A DNA stretch of 64,000 bases, from NCBI GenBank assembly GCA_963674895.2, contig CAXXCY010000003.1, positions 744,001 to 808,000 on the forward strand, written 5' to 3'. Numbering within the stretch: position 1 is the first letter of the stretch; every line of letters starts with the position of its first letter. The notes beneath the pieces are model-generated. The model was not told the DNA's origin. It saw nothing but the letters and a program-made list of their open reading frames with translations, and ran no database searches. Below, in pieces: positions 7,934 to 17,009 of this stretch. The position numbers were made by a program, and so were the translations under genes. The DNA comes from CAXXOK01 sp963674895. Lineage in GTDB: Bacteria; Bacillota; Clostridia; Christensenellales; Aristaeellaceae.

Positions 7934-10900
7934 GGATGTTCACCTCCTGCTGCTGCATCAGATATCGCTTGTACTCAAACGGGATCACCTTGACGAACTT
8001 CGCCGCTTCGTCGCCCCACTGCCGGATCATGCGTTTTCCCAGCGGGCTGCCGGTATACTTGACGTGTCTTTGTATCATGCGCTTGACGAGAATTTCTTCC
8101 TCGGGATCGTCCAGTGCCTCCAGCGAAACCATCTCCTGGTTGCACAGGTCGCGGAATCCGCCGTCGCCGTCGTACACGTAGGCAATCCCGCCGGACATTC
8201 CGGCGGCGAAGTTGCGGCCGGTTTTGCCCAGCACCACCACGCGCCCGCCCGTCATGTACTCGCAGCCGTGGTCGCCCACACCCTCCACGACGGCGATCGC
8301 GCCCGAATTGCGCACGCAGAAGCGCTCGCCCGCGATGCCGTTTACATAGGCCTCTCCGCTTGTCGCGCCGTACAGCGCCACGTTGCCGATGATGACGTTA
8401 TCCTCGGGAACGAATGCGCTGTTCTTCGGCGGGCGGATGCACAAGATGCCGCCGGACAGGCCTTTGCCCATATAATCGTTACTGTCGCCGGACAGGGAGA
8501 AGGTAATTCCCTTGGACATGAACGCGCCGAAGCTCTGTCCGGCACTGCCTTCGAAATCGATGTGGATGGAGTGGTCCTTCATGCCTTCGGAGCCGAATTT
8601 CCGCGTCAGCTCGCTCCCGAGTATCGTACCGGCGGCGCGGTCCGTATTATAGATGGACAGTGCCGCAATCACCGGATGTCTGCCTTCGAACGCAGGCTGC
8701 GCCAGCGTTTCCAGAAAGCTTTCGTCCAGCGTCGCGCCGAGCGGATTGTGCTGCTTTTCGGTCGCGTAGCGCGGCTGCTTGAGGAAGTTTTTCGGTGCGA
8801 ACAGGATCGGCGCCAGGTCGATCTGCTCGTGCTTCCAGTTTTGCAGGTCCCCGGATTTGTGCAGCATATCCACGCGCCCGATCATTTCGTTAACGGTTCT
8901 CACGCCCAGTTCGGCCATGATCTCGCGAAGCTCCTGCGCGATGAAACGCATAAAGGAAACCACGTATTCCGGCTTGCCCTTGAAGCGCTTGCGCAGTTCG
9001 GGGTTCTGCGTCGCCACGCCTGCGGGGCAGCTGTCCAGGTTACACACGCGCATCATGACGCAGCCCAAGGTGACCAGCGGCACGGTGGCAAAGCCGTATT
9101 CCTCCGCGCCCAGCATTGCCGCCACGGCGACATCGCGCGCCGTCATCAGCTTTCCGTCGGTCTCCAGCACCACGCGGCTGCGCAGCTTGTTCATCACCAG
9201 CGTCTGGTGGGTTTCGGACAGTCCAAGCTCCCACGGGAGCCCCGCGTGCTTGATGCTGGAGCGGGGCGACGCGCCGGTGCCGCCCTCAAACCCGCTGATC
9301 AATATCAGGTCTGACAGGCCCTTGGCGACGCCCGCGGCAATGGTGCCCACGCCCGCTTCCGACACCAGCTTCACGCATACGCGGGCCTGCCGGTTGGCGT
9401 TTTTCAGGTCGTAGATCAATTCGGCCAAGTCCTCGATGGAATAAATATCGTGGTGCGGGGGCGGCGAAATCAGGCCGACGCCCGTCGTGGAGTGCCTGGT
9501 TTTCGCGATCCACGGATAGACTTTCGGGCCGGGCAGCTGGCCGCCCTCGCCGGGTTTCGCGCCCTGCGCCATCTTGATTTGGAGTTCCCGCGCGTGCACC
9601 AGATAATTGCTGGTTACGCCGAAGCGGCCGGAGGCCACCTGCTTGATTGCGCTGCACTTGCTGTCGCCGTTTGGCAAAGGCTCGAAGCGCGCCTCGTCCT
9701 CGCCGCCCTCGCCGCTGTTGCTCTTGCCGCCGATCCTATTCATGGCAATCGCCAGGCATTCGTGCGCCTCCTGGCTCAGGGAGCCGTAGCTCATCGCGCC
9801 GGTTTTAAAGCGCTTGCAGATAGATTCGACGCTCTCGACCTCCTCGATGGGCACCGGCTTTTTCTGCGGCACGAAATCCAGCAGGCTGCGGAGGTTGGCT
9901 TTCTGGCTGCTGCCGTTCAGTTTTTTGGAATACTCTTTATAAATTCCGTAATCGTCGCGCCAGCACGCCTGCTGCAGCAGGTAAATGGTCTCGGGATTGT
10001 ACAAGTGGTATTCCTCGCCCTTGCGCCACTGCATCACGCTGCCCGGGTCAAGCGTCTCGTCGTTCCGGGGATCGAAGAACGCCGCATGATGGCGCAGGGC
10101 GTTCTCTTTGGCGACGCCGTCCAGGCCGATGCCGCCAATCGGTGATACGGTTTCCGGAAAATAGTCGTCTATAAGCTTCCTGCCAAGCCCGACCGCCTCG
10201 AAAATCTGCGCGCCGCGGTAGCTTTGCACGGTCGATATTCCCATCTTGGACATGATCTTGACGATGCCCTTCACGTTGGCTTTAATGTACAGCTTCTGCG
10301 CTTTTTCGGCGCTTTCGGCTTTCAGCAGGCCCGTTTTCACACAATCGCTCACCGTTTCCAGCGCGAGGTACGGGTTGATCACCGTCGCGCCGTAGCCGAT
10401 CAGCAGCGCGAAATGGTGAACTTCCGTCGGCTCGCCGGATTCGAGCAAAATGCTCAGCCGCGTGCGGATGCCGCGGCGGATGGTATAGGCCTGCACGCCC
10501 GACACCGCAAGCAGCGCGGGGATGGCGGCCTTCCTCTCGTTTACGCCGCGGTCGGAAAGAACAAACACGGAGGAGCCGTTTTCAAAATTCTCGTCGAGTT
10601 CCCGGTAAATGCGACGCATCGCTTTTTCGATGCCGTCCCCATCCTCATCCACATCGTATAGAATAGAAAGCGTGCAGGGCTTGAAGCCTTCGACGCCAAC
10701 CGCCTTGATTCTGGCGAGCTCCTCGTCCGTGATGATCGGCTGCATCAGCTTGATCTGACGGCTGGAATTGGGCGACGGCTTGATCAGGTTGCCCTCGCCG
10801 CCGATATACACGCGCGTGGAGGTGACGATCTCCTCGCGGATAGCATCGATCGGCGGGTTGGTCACCTGTGCAAAAAGCTGATGGAAATAATCGTACAAAA

Positions 10901-12446
10901 GCTGCGGCCTGTCCGACAGCACCGCGAGCGGCATATCAGCGCCCATCGCGGCGGTGGGCTCGATGCCTTTCTCCGCCATCGGGATGATCACGTCGTTGAT
11001 CTGCTCGTAGGTATATCCGAAATTTTTCTGCAGTTTCCACAGCGGCAGTTCCAGAGCGGGCAATGGTTCCGCAGGCATGGGAAGCGTGTCCATGCTCACC
11101 TGAAGCTGGGAAATCCAGCGCGCGTAGGGATAGGTGGACGCCATGGCGGATTTGATCTCGGCGTTGCTGATCACGCGGCCCTCTTTAGCGTCGACCAGCA
11201 GCATCCTTCCTGGGCGCAGGCGGTCTTTGTAGAGCACCTTCTCCGGCGAGATGTTCAGCACGCCGGTTTCGCTGGCGAGTATGAGCATATCGTCGCTGGT
11301 CACCATATAGCGGGCCGGGCGAAGGCCGTTGCGGTCGAGCATCGCCAGAGACTGCACGCCGTTGGTCGCGCAGATGGCGGCCGGGCCGTCCCACGCGTCC
11401 ATCACATGGCTGTGGAATTCGTAAAACGCGCGCAGCTCGTCCGACAGCGTCGTGTTTTTCTCCCACGGTTCGGGGATCATCATCATGGCCGAGTGCGGAA
11501 GTGTGCGGCCGGTCATCAGCAAAAACTCCAGCGCGTTGTCAAACATCGCGGAATCGCTGCCGTCCTCGTTGACGATCGGGAACACGTTTTGCACGTCCAC
11601 GCCGAACAGGTCTGTTTTGATGTTGCTCTGGCGCGCGTTCATGCGCTTCTGGTTGCCCAGAATGGTGTTGATTTCGCCGTTATGGATGGTATAACGGTTG
11701 GGATGCGCACGCTCCCAGCTTGGGAAAGTGTTGGTGGAATACCGGCTGTGCACCAGCGCGACCGACGTGGCATAGTCCAGGTCGCTCATGTCCAGAAAGA
11801 ACTCCGTCACCTGTTTTGCCAGCAGCATGCCTTTGTATACGATGGTCCGGCAGCTCAGGCTGGCCGCATAGAAATCCTGAGGCTTCGCGTCCGGCGCATA
11901 GCGCAGCTTTTTTTCCGCGATCTTGCGGATCAGATACAGCCGGCGCTCGAACGCCGCTTCGTCCGTTAAGTCGGCGCTCTTTTGAATAAACGCCTGGCAG
12001 ATATGGGGCATGCAGGCCTTGGAGGTCAGGCCCAGCGTGGACGGATTGACGGGCACCATGCGCCAGCCGATAAACGTCTGCCCGTATTCCGATACGATGT
12101 CCTCAAACGCCTTCTGTATATCCTTGCGCTTTGCTTTGTTGACGGAGAGAAAAAACATACCGACGCCGTACGCACCCGGTTCGGGCAGCACCATGCCCTC
12201 CAGAGCGCACACCTTCCGGAAAAACGTGTCCGGTATCTGCGTCAGGATACCGGCGCCGTCGCCGGTGTCCAGTTCCGCGCCGGTCCCGCCGCGGTGGGAT
12301 AAATGTTCAAGCGCGTCCAAAGCATCTTTCAAAACCGCGTGGGAGCGAATCCCTTTGATATTGGCAATCATGCCGATGCCGCAGGCATCATGCTCAAATC
12401 GGGGCGAATACAGGCCTCGCTGGTCGGGGTTCTCCTGTTGGTTCAT
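7926..12446 (-). CDS. gltB: Glutamate synthase large (alpha) subunit
   Basis: 1506 residues, the usual length. The class II amidotransferase nucleophile is Cys22 in FEHDACGIG, so a 21-residue propeptide would be removed. Next come the central and FMN-binding synthase domains (EDEARFEPLPNGDS, PGEGGQLPGPKV, GVGLISPPPHHDIYSIEDL) and the cluster loop CNLDSCPAGVATQNPELR of the 3Fe-4S centre. The C-terminal beta-helix (GXXG repeats) ends the protein. The ATG at 12446 has GGAGG at good spacing. A longer in-frame start at 12545 is excluded because it would lie upstream of the transcription start predicted by the promoter at 12548-12576. The enzyme is central to ammonium assimilation with glutamine synthetase. 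Confidence 0.97.
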   Translation of the reverse strand: MNQQENPDQRGLYSPRFEHDACGIGMIANIKGIRSHAVLKDALDALEHLSHRGGTGAELDTGDGAGILTQIPDTFFRKVCALEGMVLPEPGAYGVGMFFLSVNKAKRKDIQKAFEDIVSEYGQTFIGWRMVPVNPSTLGLTSKACMPHICQAFIQKSADLTDEAAFERRLYLIRKIAEKKLRYAPDAKPQDFYAASLSCRTIVYKGMLLAKQVTEFFLDMSDLDYATSVALVHSRYSTNTFPSWERAHPNRYTIHNGEINTILGNQKRMNARQSNIKTDLFGVDVQNVFPIVNEDGSDSAMFDNALEFLLMTGRTLPHSAMMMIPEPWEKNTTLSDELRAFYEFHSHVMDAWDGPAAICATNGVQSLAMLDRNGLRPARYMVTSDDMLILASETGVLNISPEKVLYKDRLRPGRMLLVDAKEGRVISNAEIKSAMASTYPYARWISQLQVSMDTLPMPAEPLPALELPLWKLQKNFGYTYEQINDVIIPMAEKGIEPTAAMGADMPLAVLSDRPQLLYDYFHQLFAQVTNPPIDAIREEIVTSTRVYIGGEGNLIKPSPNSSRQIKLMQPIITDEELARIKAVGVEGFKPCTLSILYDVDEDGDGIEKAMRRIYRELDENFENGSSVFVLSDRGVNERKAAIPALLAVSGVQAYTIRRGIRTRLSILLESGEPTEVHHFALLIGYGATVINPYLALETVSDCVKTGLLKAESAEKAQKLYIKANVKGIVKIMSKMGISTVQSYRGAQIFEAVGLGRKLIDDYFPETVSPIGGIGLDGVAKENALRHHAAFFDPRNDETLDPGSVMQWRKGEEYHLYNPETIYLLQQACWRDDYGIYKEYSKKLNGSSQKANLRSLLDFVPQKKPVPIEEVESVESICKRFKTGAMSYGSLSQEAHECLAIAMNRIGGKSNSGEGGEDEARFEPLPNGDSKCSAIKQVASGRFGVTSNYLVHARELQIKMAQGAKPGEGGQLPGPKVYPWIAKTRHSTTGVGLISPPPHHDIYSIEDLAELIYDLKNANRQARVCVKLVSEAGVGTIAAGVAKGLSDLILISGFEGGTGASPRSSIKHAGLPWELGLSETHQTLVMNKLRSRVVLETDGKLMTARDVAVAAMLGAEEYGFATVPLVTLGCVMMRVCNLDSCPAGVATQNPELRKRFKGKPEYVVSFMRFIAQELREIMAELGVRTVNEMIGRVDMLHKSGDLQNWKHEQIDLAPILFAPKNFLKQPRYATEKQHNPLGATLDESFLETLAQPAFEGRHPVIAALSIYNTDRAAGTILGSELTRKFGSEGMKDHSIHIDFEGSAGQSFGAFMSKGITFSLSGDSNDYMGKGLSGGILCIRPPKNSAFVPEDNVIIGNVALYGATSGEAYVNGIAGERFCVRNSGAIAVVEGVGDHGCEYMTGGRVVVLGKTGRNFAAGMSGGIAYVYDGDGGFRDLCNQEMVSLEALDDPEEEILVKRMIQRHVKYTGSPLGKRMIRQWGDEAAKFVKVIPFEYKRYLMQQQEVNIRG

Positions 12447-12504
12447 GCTTTTTCCTCCGCTTTGGTCTTCAATAAATAATACAACCCAATACATCAATGG
12501 ATAT

Positions 12505-12526
12505 AAAAAAGCACGCGAAAGCGTAC
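12505..12526 (-). terminator. Intrinsic-terminator hairpin inside the gltB leader (candidate attenuator)
   Basis: On the minus strand GTACGC-TTTC-GCGTGC forms a six-pair hairpin (one G-T pair) followed at once by six T. It lies about 15-35 bases after the predicted transcription start and 58 bases before the gltB ATG, so it would stop transcription before the coding region unless bypassed. Confidence 0.65.
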
Positions 12527-12533
12527 CTCTTCG

Positions 12534-12545
12534 TTGAGTGCTCAA
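12534..12545 (-). promoter_or_regulatory. Inverted repeat at the gltB transcription start
   Basis: A 12-base inverted repeat, TTGAG-TG-CTCAA on the plus strand, begins a few bases after the gltB -10 box and covers the predicted +1. It could be an operator or a 5-prime hairpin that competes with the downstream terminator. Confidence 0.4.
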
Positions 12546-12547
12546 GT

Positions 12548-12576
12548 ATTATAGCATCTGCCAATGAGTAATACAA
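12548..12576 (-). promoter_or_regulatory. Promoter for gltBD
   Basis: Minus strand: TTGTAT, exactly 17 bases, then an extended -10 TGCTATAAT. Upstream (12577-12625) are repeated TGATAC/GATAG-type sequences that may be activator sites. Confidence 0.8.
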
Positions 12577-12623
12577 CTTTGATACATAAGAAGTACAGTT
12601 ATGATACAATACTATCAAACATC

Positions 12624-12651
12624 TTGATTCTTTTTTTTATATGCGTATAAT
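12624..12651 (+). promoter_or_regulatory. Promoter for murC
   Basis: Plus strand: TTGATT, a 16-base T-rich spacer, then TATAAT, 34 bases before the TTG start of murC. It diverges from the gltB promoter. Confidence 0.7.
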
Positions 12652-12685
12652 ATGGTCTTGAACATTTGCAGGAAAGCGTGATACT

Positions 12686-14086
12686 TTGGCATCACCGCAT
12701 ATCAGGGATTATTTGAATAAACGCGTTCACATGATCGGGATTGGCGGCAGCAGCATGAGCGGGCTGGCGCGGATGCTTTTTGAAAAAGGCTATGCCGTAA
12801 CAGGCAGCGACCATTTGGAAACGTATACGACCAAAGCCTTGCGGGCCTTGGGAATTCCTGTTGCCATCGGGCATGAAGAAAAAAATGTGCGGGATGCGGA
12901 GCTGATTATCTATACCGTCGCCATCGCACAGGACAACGCTGAGCGTGCGGAGGCGAGCAGGCTGAATATTCCGCAGCTGGAACGCGCGGTCCTGCTCGGC
13001 CAGCTGATGGACGGATACGAAACCGCCGTTGGCGTATGCGGAACGCACGGCAAAACGACGACCACATCGATGATTGCGCAGATTTTGATGGAGACGCAAA
13101 GCGATCCGACGATCCATATCGGCGGATCGTTTGACGCTATCGGCGGCAATGTGCGCACCGGCAGCGGCGGTATTTTCCTGACGGAAGCCTGCGAGTTCAA
13201 CCTAAGCTTTCTGCAGCTCAAGCCGAGGGTTGCCGTGATTACCAACATCGATGAGGATCACCTGGACTTCTTCCGCGACCTGAACGACATCCAGTCGGCT
13301 TTCGGATCGTTTCTTTCGCTTGTTCCGCAGGACGGTTTTGCGGTCGGCAACGGCGACGACGAGCGCGTCGTCGGTCTCTTCCAAACCCTCGCGTGTAAAA
13401 CCGTTACATTCGGCATGAACGCTTCGTCCGACGTATACCCGGCACAATTGTCCTATAACCAGTATGGCTGCGGCGATTTCGACGCAATGTACCGCGGGGA
13501 AATGATGGGGCGCGTGTCGCTGCAGGTTGCCGGCGCGTTCAACGTACAAAACGCGCTCGCCGCGGCTGCGTTCGCCGCCTCCATGGGGCTTGATATGCAA
13601 ACGGCGTGTGCCGCATTGTCCGGTTTCAAGGGTGCGAGGCGCCGCTTCGAGCTGACGGGTGTGATCGGTGGCGTAAGGCTTTACCACGATTACGGACACA
13701 ATCCCGTGGAGATGAAAAACGCCTTGTCCATCGCCAAGCTCCAGCCCCACAACCGGCTTTGGGCGGTGATGCAGCCGCATACGTACAGCAGGGTGAAAAA
13801 AATGCTTCCGCAGTATTTCACCTGTACCCAAGCCGCCGATATTACCCTTGTAACCGATATTTACGCCGCGCGGGAAAAGGACCCCGGGGATATCCGCGCC
13901 GAACAGATCGTCATAGGGATGCTGGAAAACGGACTGACCGCCATCCATACCCCGACGTTCGGCGATACGGAAGCCTATCTGCGGGCCCACTGGCAGCCGG
14001 GCGATCTGGTATTGACGCTGGGATGCGGCAATATCAACCAGCTTAACGAGCAGATCAACGAGCACGAAGCGCCCAATGACCATTAA
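12686..14086 (+). CDS. murC: UDP-N-acetylmuramate--L-alanine ligase
   Basis: 466 residues. It has the N-terminal Rossmann motif MIGIGGSSMSGLA of MurC, the ATP-binding GVCGTHGKTTTTSM, ITNIDEDHLDFF in the central domain, and FNVQNALAAAAFA and FKGARRRFE followed by YHDYGHNP in the C-terminal domain, all typical of MurC rather than MurD, E or F. It adds the first amino acid of the peptidoglycan stem peptide in the cytoplasm. The start is TTG at 12686 with AGGAAAG nine bases upstream; there is no better in-frame ATG before the Rossmann fold. It stands outside the mur cluster at 17-23 kb, separated from it by four genes. It ends 16 bases before the next start. Confidence 0.95.
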   Translation: MASPHIRDYLNKRVHMIGIGGSSMSGLARMLFEKGYAVTGSDHLETYTTKALRALGIPVAIGHEEKNVRDAELIIYTVAIAQDNAERAEASRLNIPQLERAVLLGQLMDGYETAVGVCGTHGKTTTTSMIAQILMETQSDPTIHIGGSFDAIGGNVRTGSGGIFLTEACEFNLSFLQLKPRVAVITNIDEDHLDFFRDLNDIQSAFGSFLSLVPQDGFAVGNGDDERVVGLFQTLACKTVTFGMNASSDVYPAQLSYNQYGCGDFDAMYRGEMMGRVSLQVAGAFNVQNALAAAAFAASMGLDMQTACAALSGFKGARRRFELTGVIGGVRLYHDYGHNPVEMKNALSIAKLQPHNRLWAVMQPHTYSRVKKMLPQYFTCTQAADITLVTDIYAAREKDPGDIRAEQIVIGMLENGLTAIHTPTFGDTEAYLRAHWQPGDLVLTLGCGNINQLNEQINEHEAPNDH

Positions 14087-14102
14087 AGAGGAGGCAACCG
14101 CC

Positions 14103-15614
14103 ATGCGGCAAAGACTACTCGCATTGTTTGTTGCGATTTTCATCATATCCGGCGTGGGGGCCGCCTCGGCGTCCACGTTCACTATGGCCGGGTTTGACGG
14201 CCAGGACAGCAACCACGACTGGGCGGACAACGCGTTTTTCCAGCGGATGCAGGAGGCGACGGGGACCTCGTTCCAGTTTGACGAATATACCGATATGGCG
14301 AAATGGCAGAAGGCGAAGGACGAAATGTTTTCGTCCGGCGCGCTTCCGGACGTTCTGTTCAAAGCCGCGTTGAGCGCCGGGGAACAAGCGGCATACAGCG
14401 ACGCGGGCCAGCTGATCGACCTTCTTCCGCTGCTTAGCGAAAATGCGCCCAATCTCTGGGCCCTGCTCCAATCCAATCCCGAATGGCTCGCGGCCATCAC
14501 ATTGCCAAACGGCAAGGTTGCCGCGCTCCCGACCATCAACACGCTGCCAACCCAAAACGCCATGTGGATCAACCAATCCTGGCTGGACGAGCTCAACCTG
14601 GAAGCGCCCGGGGATTTTGAAGCCCTTCTGGATGTGCTCACCGCGTTTCAGACCAAAGATCCAAACCGCAACGGCAAGCAGGATGAAATTCCGCTGTCGT
14701 TTCTCGGCCCCTGGGATTTGAAGTTTCTCGCCCACGCGTTCGGTTTAGCCGCCAACGATTATAATATCTTTGCGGACGGTGACGGACAGGTGCGGTTTAT
14801 GCCGCTGGAGGATTCGTTTATCGAGTTCCTCCGGGCGCTGGCGACCATGAACGAGCGGGGCCTTCTGGACAAGCAGGGGTTCACGAACGCAGATTCGCTC
14901 AGGACCGTAACCGATTCCGACTCCGACGCAACCTATGGCGTGTTTTTCGGGCCCAATCCGTATCACCTGTTCCCCATCGAGCTTGGAAAGCAGTATACGC
15001 TGCTTATGCCCCTTGCCTACCAGGATACGCAAATTTACCGGCAGCTCTTCGGGCCGATAACGGGCGGTTCGTTCGCCATTACCTCCGCGTGCCAAAATCC
15101 CGGGGAGTTGCTTTCATGGGTGGACGTCCTGTACACTCAGGATGGCGCAATCCAGGCGATGGCCGGCAGCGAGGGCACGGATTATCGGTGGAACGACGAC
15201 GGCACGTGGGAGTACGCCGTGGATCTGGAGGCCAATTCATCCTACATATTGTACGATTTGAGCATTTATGATTCGGGCAATATGCCCTGGATGTTTCCCG
15301 TTGATTTCTATGCGGCTTACGATTTGGACAGCCTGCGCGATACGACCGCGTCGCTGATCAGCCTGCAGTCCTTCATCGTAAGTCCGTTCCCCTATTATTA
15401 CGTGCTTACCGCGCAGCAGCACGCCATTATAGACCCCCTGCAGCTCAGGTTAGGCCGATACGTGGACGAGAGCGTTGCGAAGTTCGTCCTTGGCGAACTG
15501 GACATCCGTTCCCAAAACGATATCGACGCCTTCCGGAACGGATTGGCGGAAAACGGCGTGCAGGAATTCGTTTCGTTCTGGCAGGAAATCTACGACCAGC
15601 AAAGAATCCGGTGA
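14103..15614 (+). CDS. Extracellular solute-binding protein, ABC-type family 1-like
   Basis: 503 residues from the ATG at 14103, which has AGAGGAGG upstream; a weaker ATG at 14076 overlaps murC. The signal peptide (RQRLLALFVAIFIISGVGAASA) ends in a signal peptidase I site and has no lipobox cysteine, unusual for a Gram-positive binding protein. The body resembles large sugar- or peptide-type binding proteins: WADNAFFQRMQEATG, LPDVLFKAALS, WINQSWLDELNLEAPGDFEALLDVLTAF and DPNRNGKQDEIPLSF, the last a calcium-loop-like stretch common in this family. No permease or ATPase genes are nearby, so the ligand and the transporter are unknown. A degenerate, non-transport role (sensing or wall-associated) is also possible. 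Confidence 0.75.
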   Translation: MRQRLLALFVAIFIISGVGAASASTFTMAGFDGQDSNHDWADNAFFQRMQEATGTSFQFDEYTDMAKWQKAKDEMFSSGALPDVLFKAALSAGEQAAYSDAGQLIDLLPLLSENAPNLWALLQSNPEWLAAITLPNGKVAALPTINTLPTQNAMWINQSWLDELNLEAPGDFEALLDVLTAFQTKDPNRNGKQDEIPLSFLGPWDLKFLAHAFGLAANDYNIFADGDGQVRFMPLEDSFIEFLRALATMNERGLLDKQGFTNADSLRTVTDSDSDATYGVFFGPNPYHLFPIELGKQYTLLMPLAYQDTQIYRQLFGPITGGSFAITSACQNPGELLSWVDVLYTQDGAIQAMAGSEGTDYRWNDDGTWEYAVDLEANSSYILYDLSIYDSGNMPWMFPVDFYAAYDLDSLRDTTASLISLQSFIVSPFPYYYVLTAQQHAIIDPLQLRLGRYVDESVAKFVLGELDIRSQNDIDAFRNGLAENGVQEFVSFWQEIYDQQRIR

Positions 15615-15654
15615 GATACTGAATTATCTTCCATAGAGGAGGCAGAGGAACAAC

Positions 15655-16047
15655 ATGAAAAAGTGTCCTCGTTGTGATCTGAATTACATTGCCGACGATG
15701 AAAACCTGTGCAAGGTTTGCATTCGTGAAATCAAGGGCGGTCAGCAGCACGATGAAATCGAGCCCTGCAGCATCTGCAACGCCGCGCCGGCGCTTCCCGG
15801 CAAGGACATATGTCTGGGATGCTATAAGGAATTGCACAACCAGCAGTCCTCGGACCGCAAACACCCCGCGTCCGTGGATGAGGAAATCGAATTAAGCAGC
15901 GCCAGCACGATGGATGAAATGATTCCAAACGTGAAAGAGGATTTGGAGCACGAGGACTTCGAGGACGAGGACGCCGATCTCTCGTTGGAAACGATCATCG
16001 AAGAAGAAGACGACGATGAGGACGAGGACGAGGAAGATTTCGATTAA
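15655..16047 (+). CDS. Small zinc-ribbon protein with a strongly acidic tail
   Basis: 130 residues, not assigned to a named family. The N-terminal half has four CxxC-type pairs (KKCPRC, LCKVC, PCSIC, ICLGC), which would form two treble-clef or rubredoxin-like zinc ribbons. From about residue 75 the chain becomes almost entirely Glu/Asp, ending EEEDDDEDEDEEDFD. It resembles small regulatory or RNA polymerase-associated acidic proteins in composition only. The ATG is preceded by GAGGAGGCAG. It lies 40 bases after the binding protein and 29 bases before the phosphoesterase, so the three may be co-transcribed. Function not known. Confidence 0.75.
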   Translation: MKKCPRCDLNYIADDENLCKVCIREIKGGQQHDEIEPCSICNAAPALPGKDICLGCYKELHNQQSSDRKHPASVDEEIELSSASTMDEMIPNVKEDLEHEDFEDEDADLSLETIIEEEDDDEDEDEEDFD

Positions 16048-16076
16048 CGGACGCGGTCATATGAGTGAGGCGTGAC

Positions 16077-16769
16077 ATGGCAATCTATGCAATTGGCGAC
16101 CTGCATATGCCGGGCGGACAGGAAAAACCGATGGATGTGTTCGGCGCCCATTGGGGCGATCACGTCTCCCGCGTCATCTCGCAATGGAAGCTCACCGTTT
16201 CCCAAAACGACCTTGTGCTCATTCCCGGCGATATCAGCTGGGCGATGCATTTCGAACAGGCGAAGGAGGATCTTGCCTCGATCGCGGATCTTCCGGGCGA
16301 AAAGGTGATTCTTCGCGGGAATCATGATTATTGGTGGAGTTCTATCGGCAGGATTCGCGATTGGCTGCCCGAACGCATGCACGCATTGCAAAACGATGCC
16401 TTTCCGTGGCACAGCGCGGTGATTTGCGGGACGCGGGGCTGGATATTCCCGACGGAGCAAAATCCGCTGGACGAGACGGATCTCAAGATTTACAGGCGCG
16501 AGCTCATCCGCCTGGAGCTTTCGCTTCAGCAGGCGCAAGCCCTGCAATTGCCGCTGGTCGCCATGCTGCATTATCCGCCGCTTTTCAAGGATGTTCTGAA
16601 CACCTCGTTTACCGAGCTATTGGAGAAATACGGCGTGGCCAAGTGCTGCTTCGGCCATCTCCACGATGTGGGCATCGCAAACGCCTTTCAGGGCATTCAT
16701 CACGGGATTTCGTATCATCTGGTCTCCTGCGACGCCATTGCATTCACACCCAAGCTAATTCTTCCATAG
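16077..16769 (+). CDS. Metallophosphoesterase (calcineurin-like, COG1768 type)
   Basis: 231 residues. Metal-binding motifs are in order: AIGDLHM (DxH), PGDISWAMHFEQA (GDxxW), LRGNHDYWW (GNHD), MLHYPP and CCFGHLHDVG (GHxH). The layout and the WAMHFEQAKEDL block match the cytoplasmic phosphohydrolase family COG1768. The physiological substrate is not known for this group. ATG at 16077 has TGAGG six bases upstream; a GTG at 16065 has no site. The gene ends at a strong terminator, closing the murC-initiated run. Confidence 0.9.
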   Translation: MAIYAIGDLHMPGGQEKPMDVFGAHWGDHVSRVISQWKLTVSQNDLVLIPGDISWAMHFEQAKEDLASIADLPGEKVILRGNHDYWWSSIGRIRDWLPERMHALQNDAFPWHSAVICGTRGWIFPTEQNPLDETDLKIYRRELIRLELSLQQAQALQLPLVAMLHYPPLFKDVLNTSFTELLEKYGVAKCCFGHLHDVGIANAFQGIHHGISYHLVSCDAIAFTPKLILP

Positions 16770-16787
16770 CATTGCGATTGATCGCTG

Positions 16788-16813
16788 AAGCCGCCGAAAG
16801 GCGGTTTTTTTTT
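16788..16813 (+). terminator. Intrinsic terminator after phosphoesterase
   Basis: CCGCC-GAAA-GGCGG stem-loop (GNRA tetraloop) followed by nine T on the plus strand, 22 bases past the stop. Confidence 0.92.
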
Positions 16814-16842
16814 GCAGCTCTTTTTCACCTGGCAATCAAGTG

Positions 16843-16991
16843 GTGGGCTGTTCCCAGAAACCACCCGATATTGCACGACAGGTTTTCTGGGATATATAGC
16901 CCCCACTTTGCGCCACAGCCCTCAACGAATCATCCGCAGCGCTTATTCCGCCTGCGATCCGCAGGATTCTGAAAGCTGAAGATTCATTGAG
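16843..16991. other. Gene-free structured region with nested inverted repeats upstream of mraZ
   Basis: No gene is seen between 16770 and 17090. First element: arms at about 16843-16862 and 16881-16906, including TCCCAGAAACC against GGTTTTCTGGGA and GTGGGCT against AGCCCCCAC. Second element: CTCAACGAATC at 16921-16931 pairs with GATTCATTGAG at 16981-16991 (one mismatch) and encloses CCTGCG-ATC-CGCAGG at 16951-16965. A further CGCAG near 16935 could pair instead with the same CTGCG. It may be a structured RNA, a small decayed repeat element or a recombination remnant; no family is recognised. Confidence 0.5.
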
Positions 16992-17009
16992 AAATAACGC
17001 ATATTATGC

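Noticed and set aside
7869..9314. 481-codon plus-strand frame opposite gltB
   Set aside because: It is antisense to conserved synthase motifs, has His/Ala/Arg-rich composition with no family match, and no ribosome site.
12446..12545. Longer gltB starting at 12545
   Set aside because: That codon lies upstream of the predicted transcription start, and the terminator hairpin would be inside the coding region; the 12446 ATG has a strong ribosome site and correct propeptide length.
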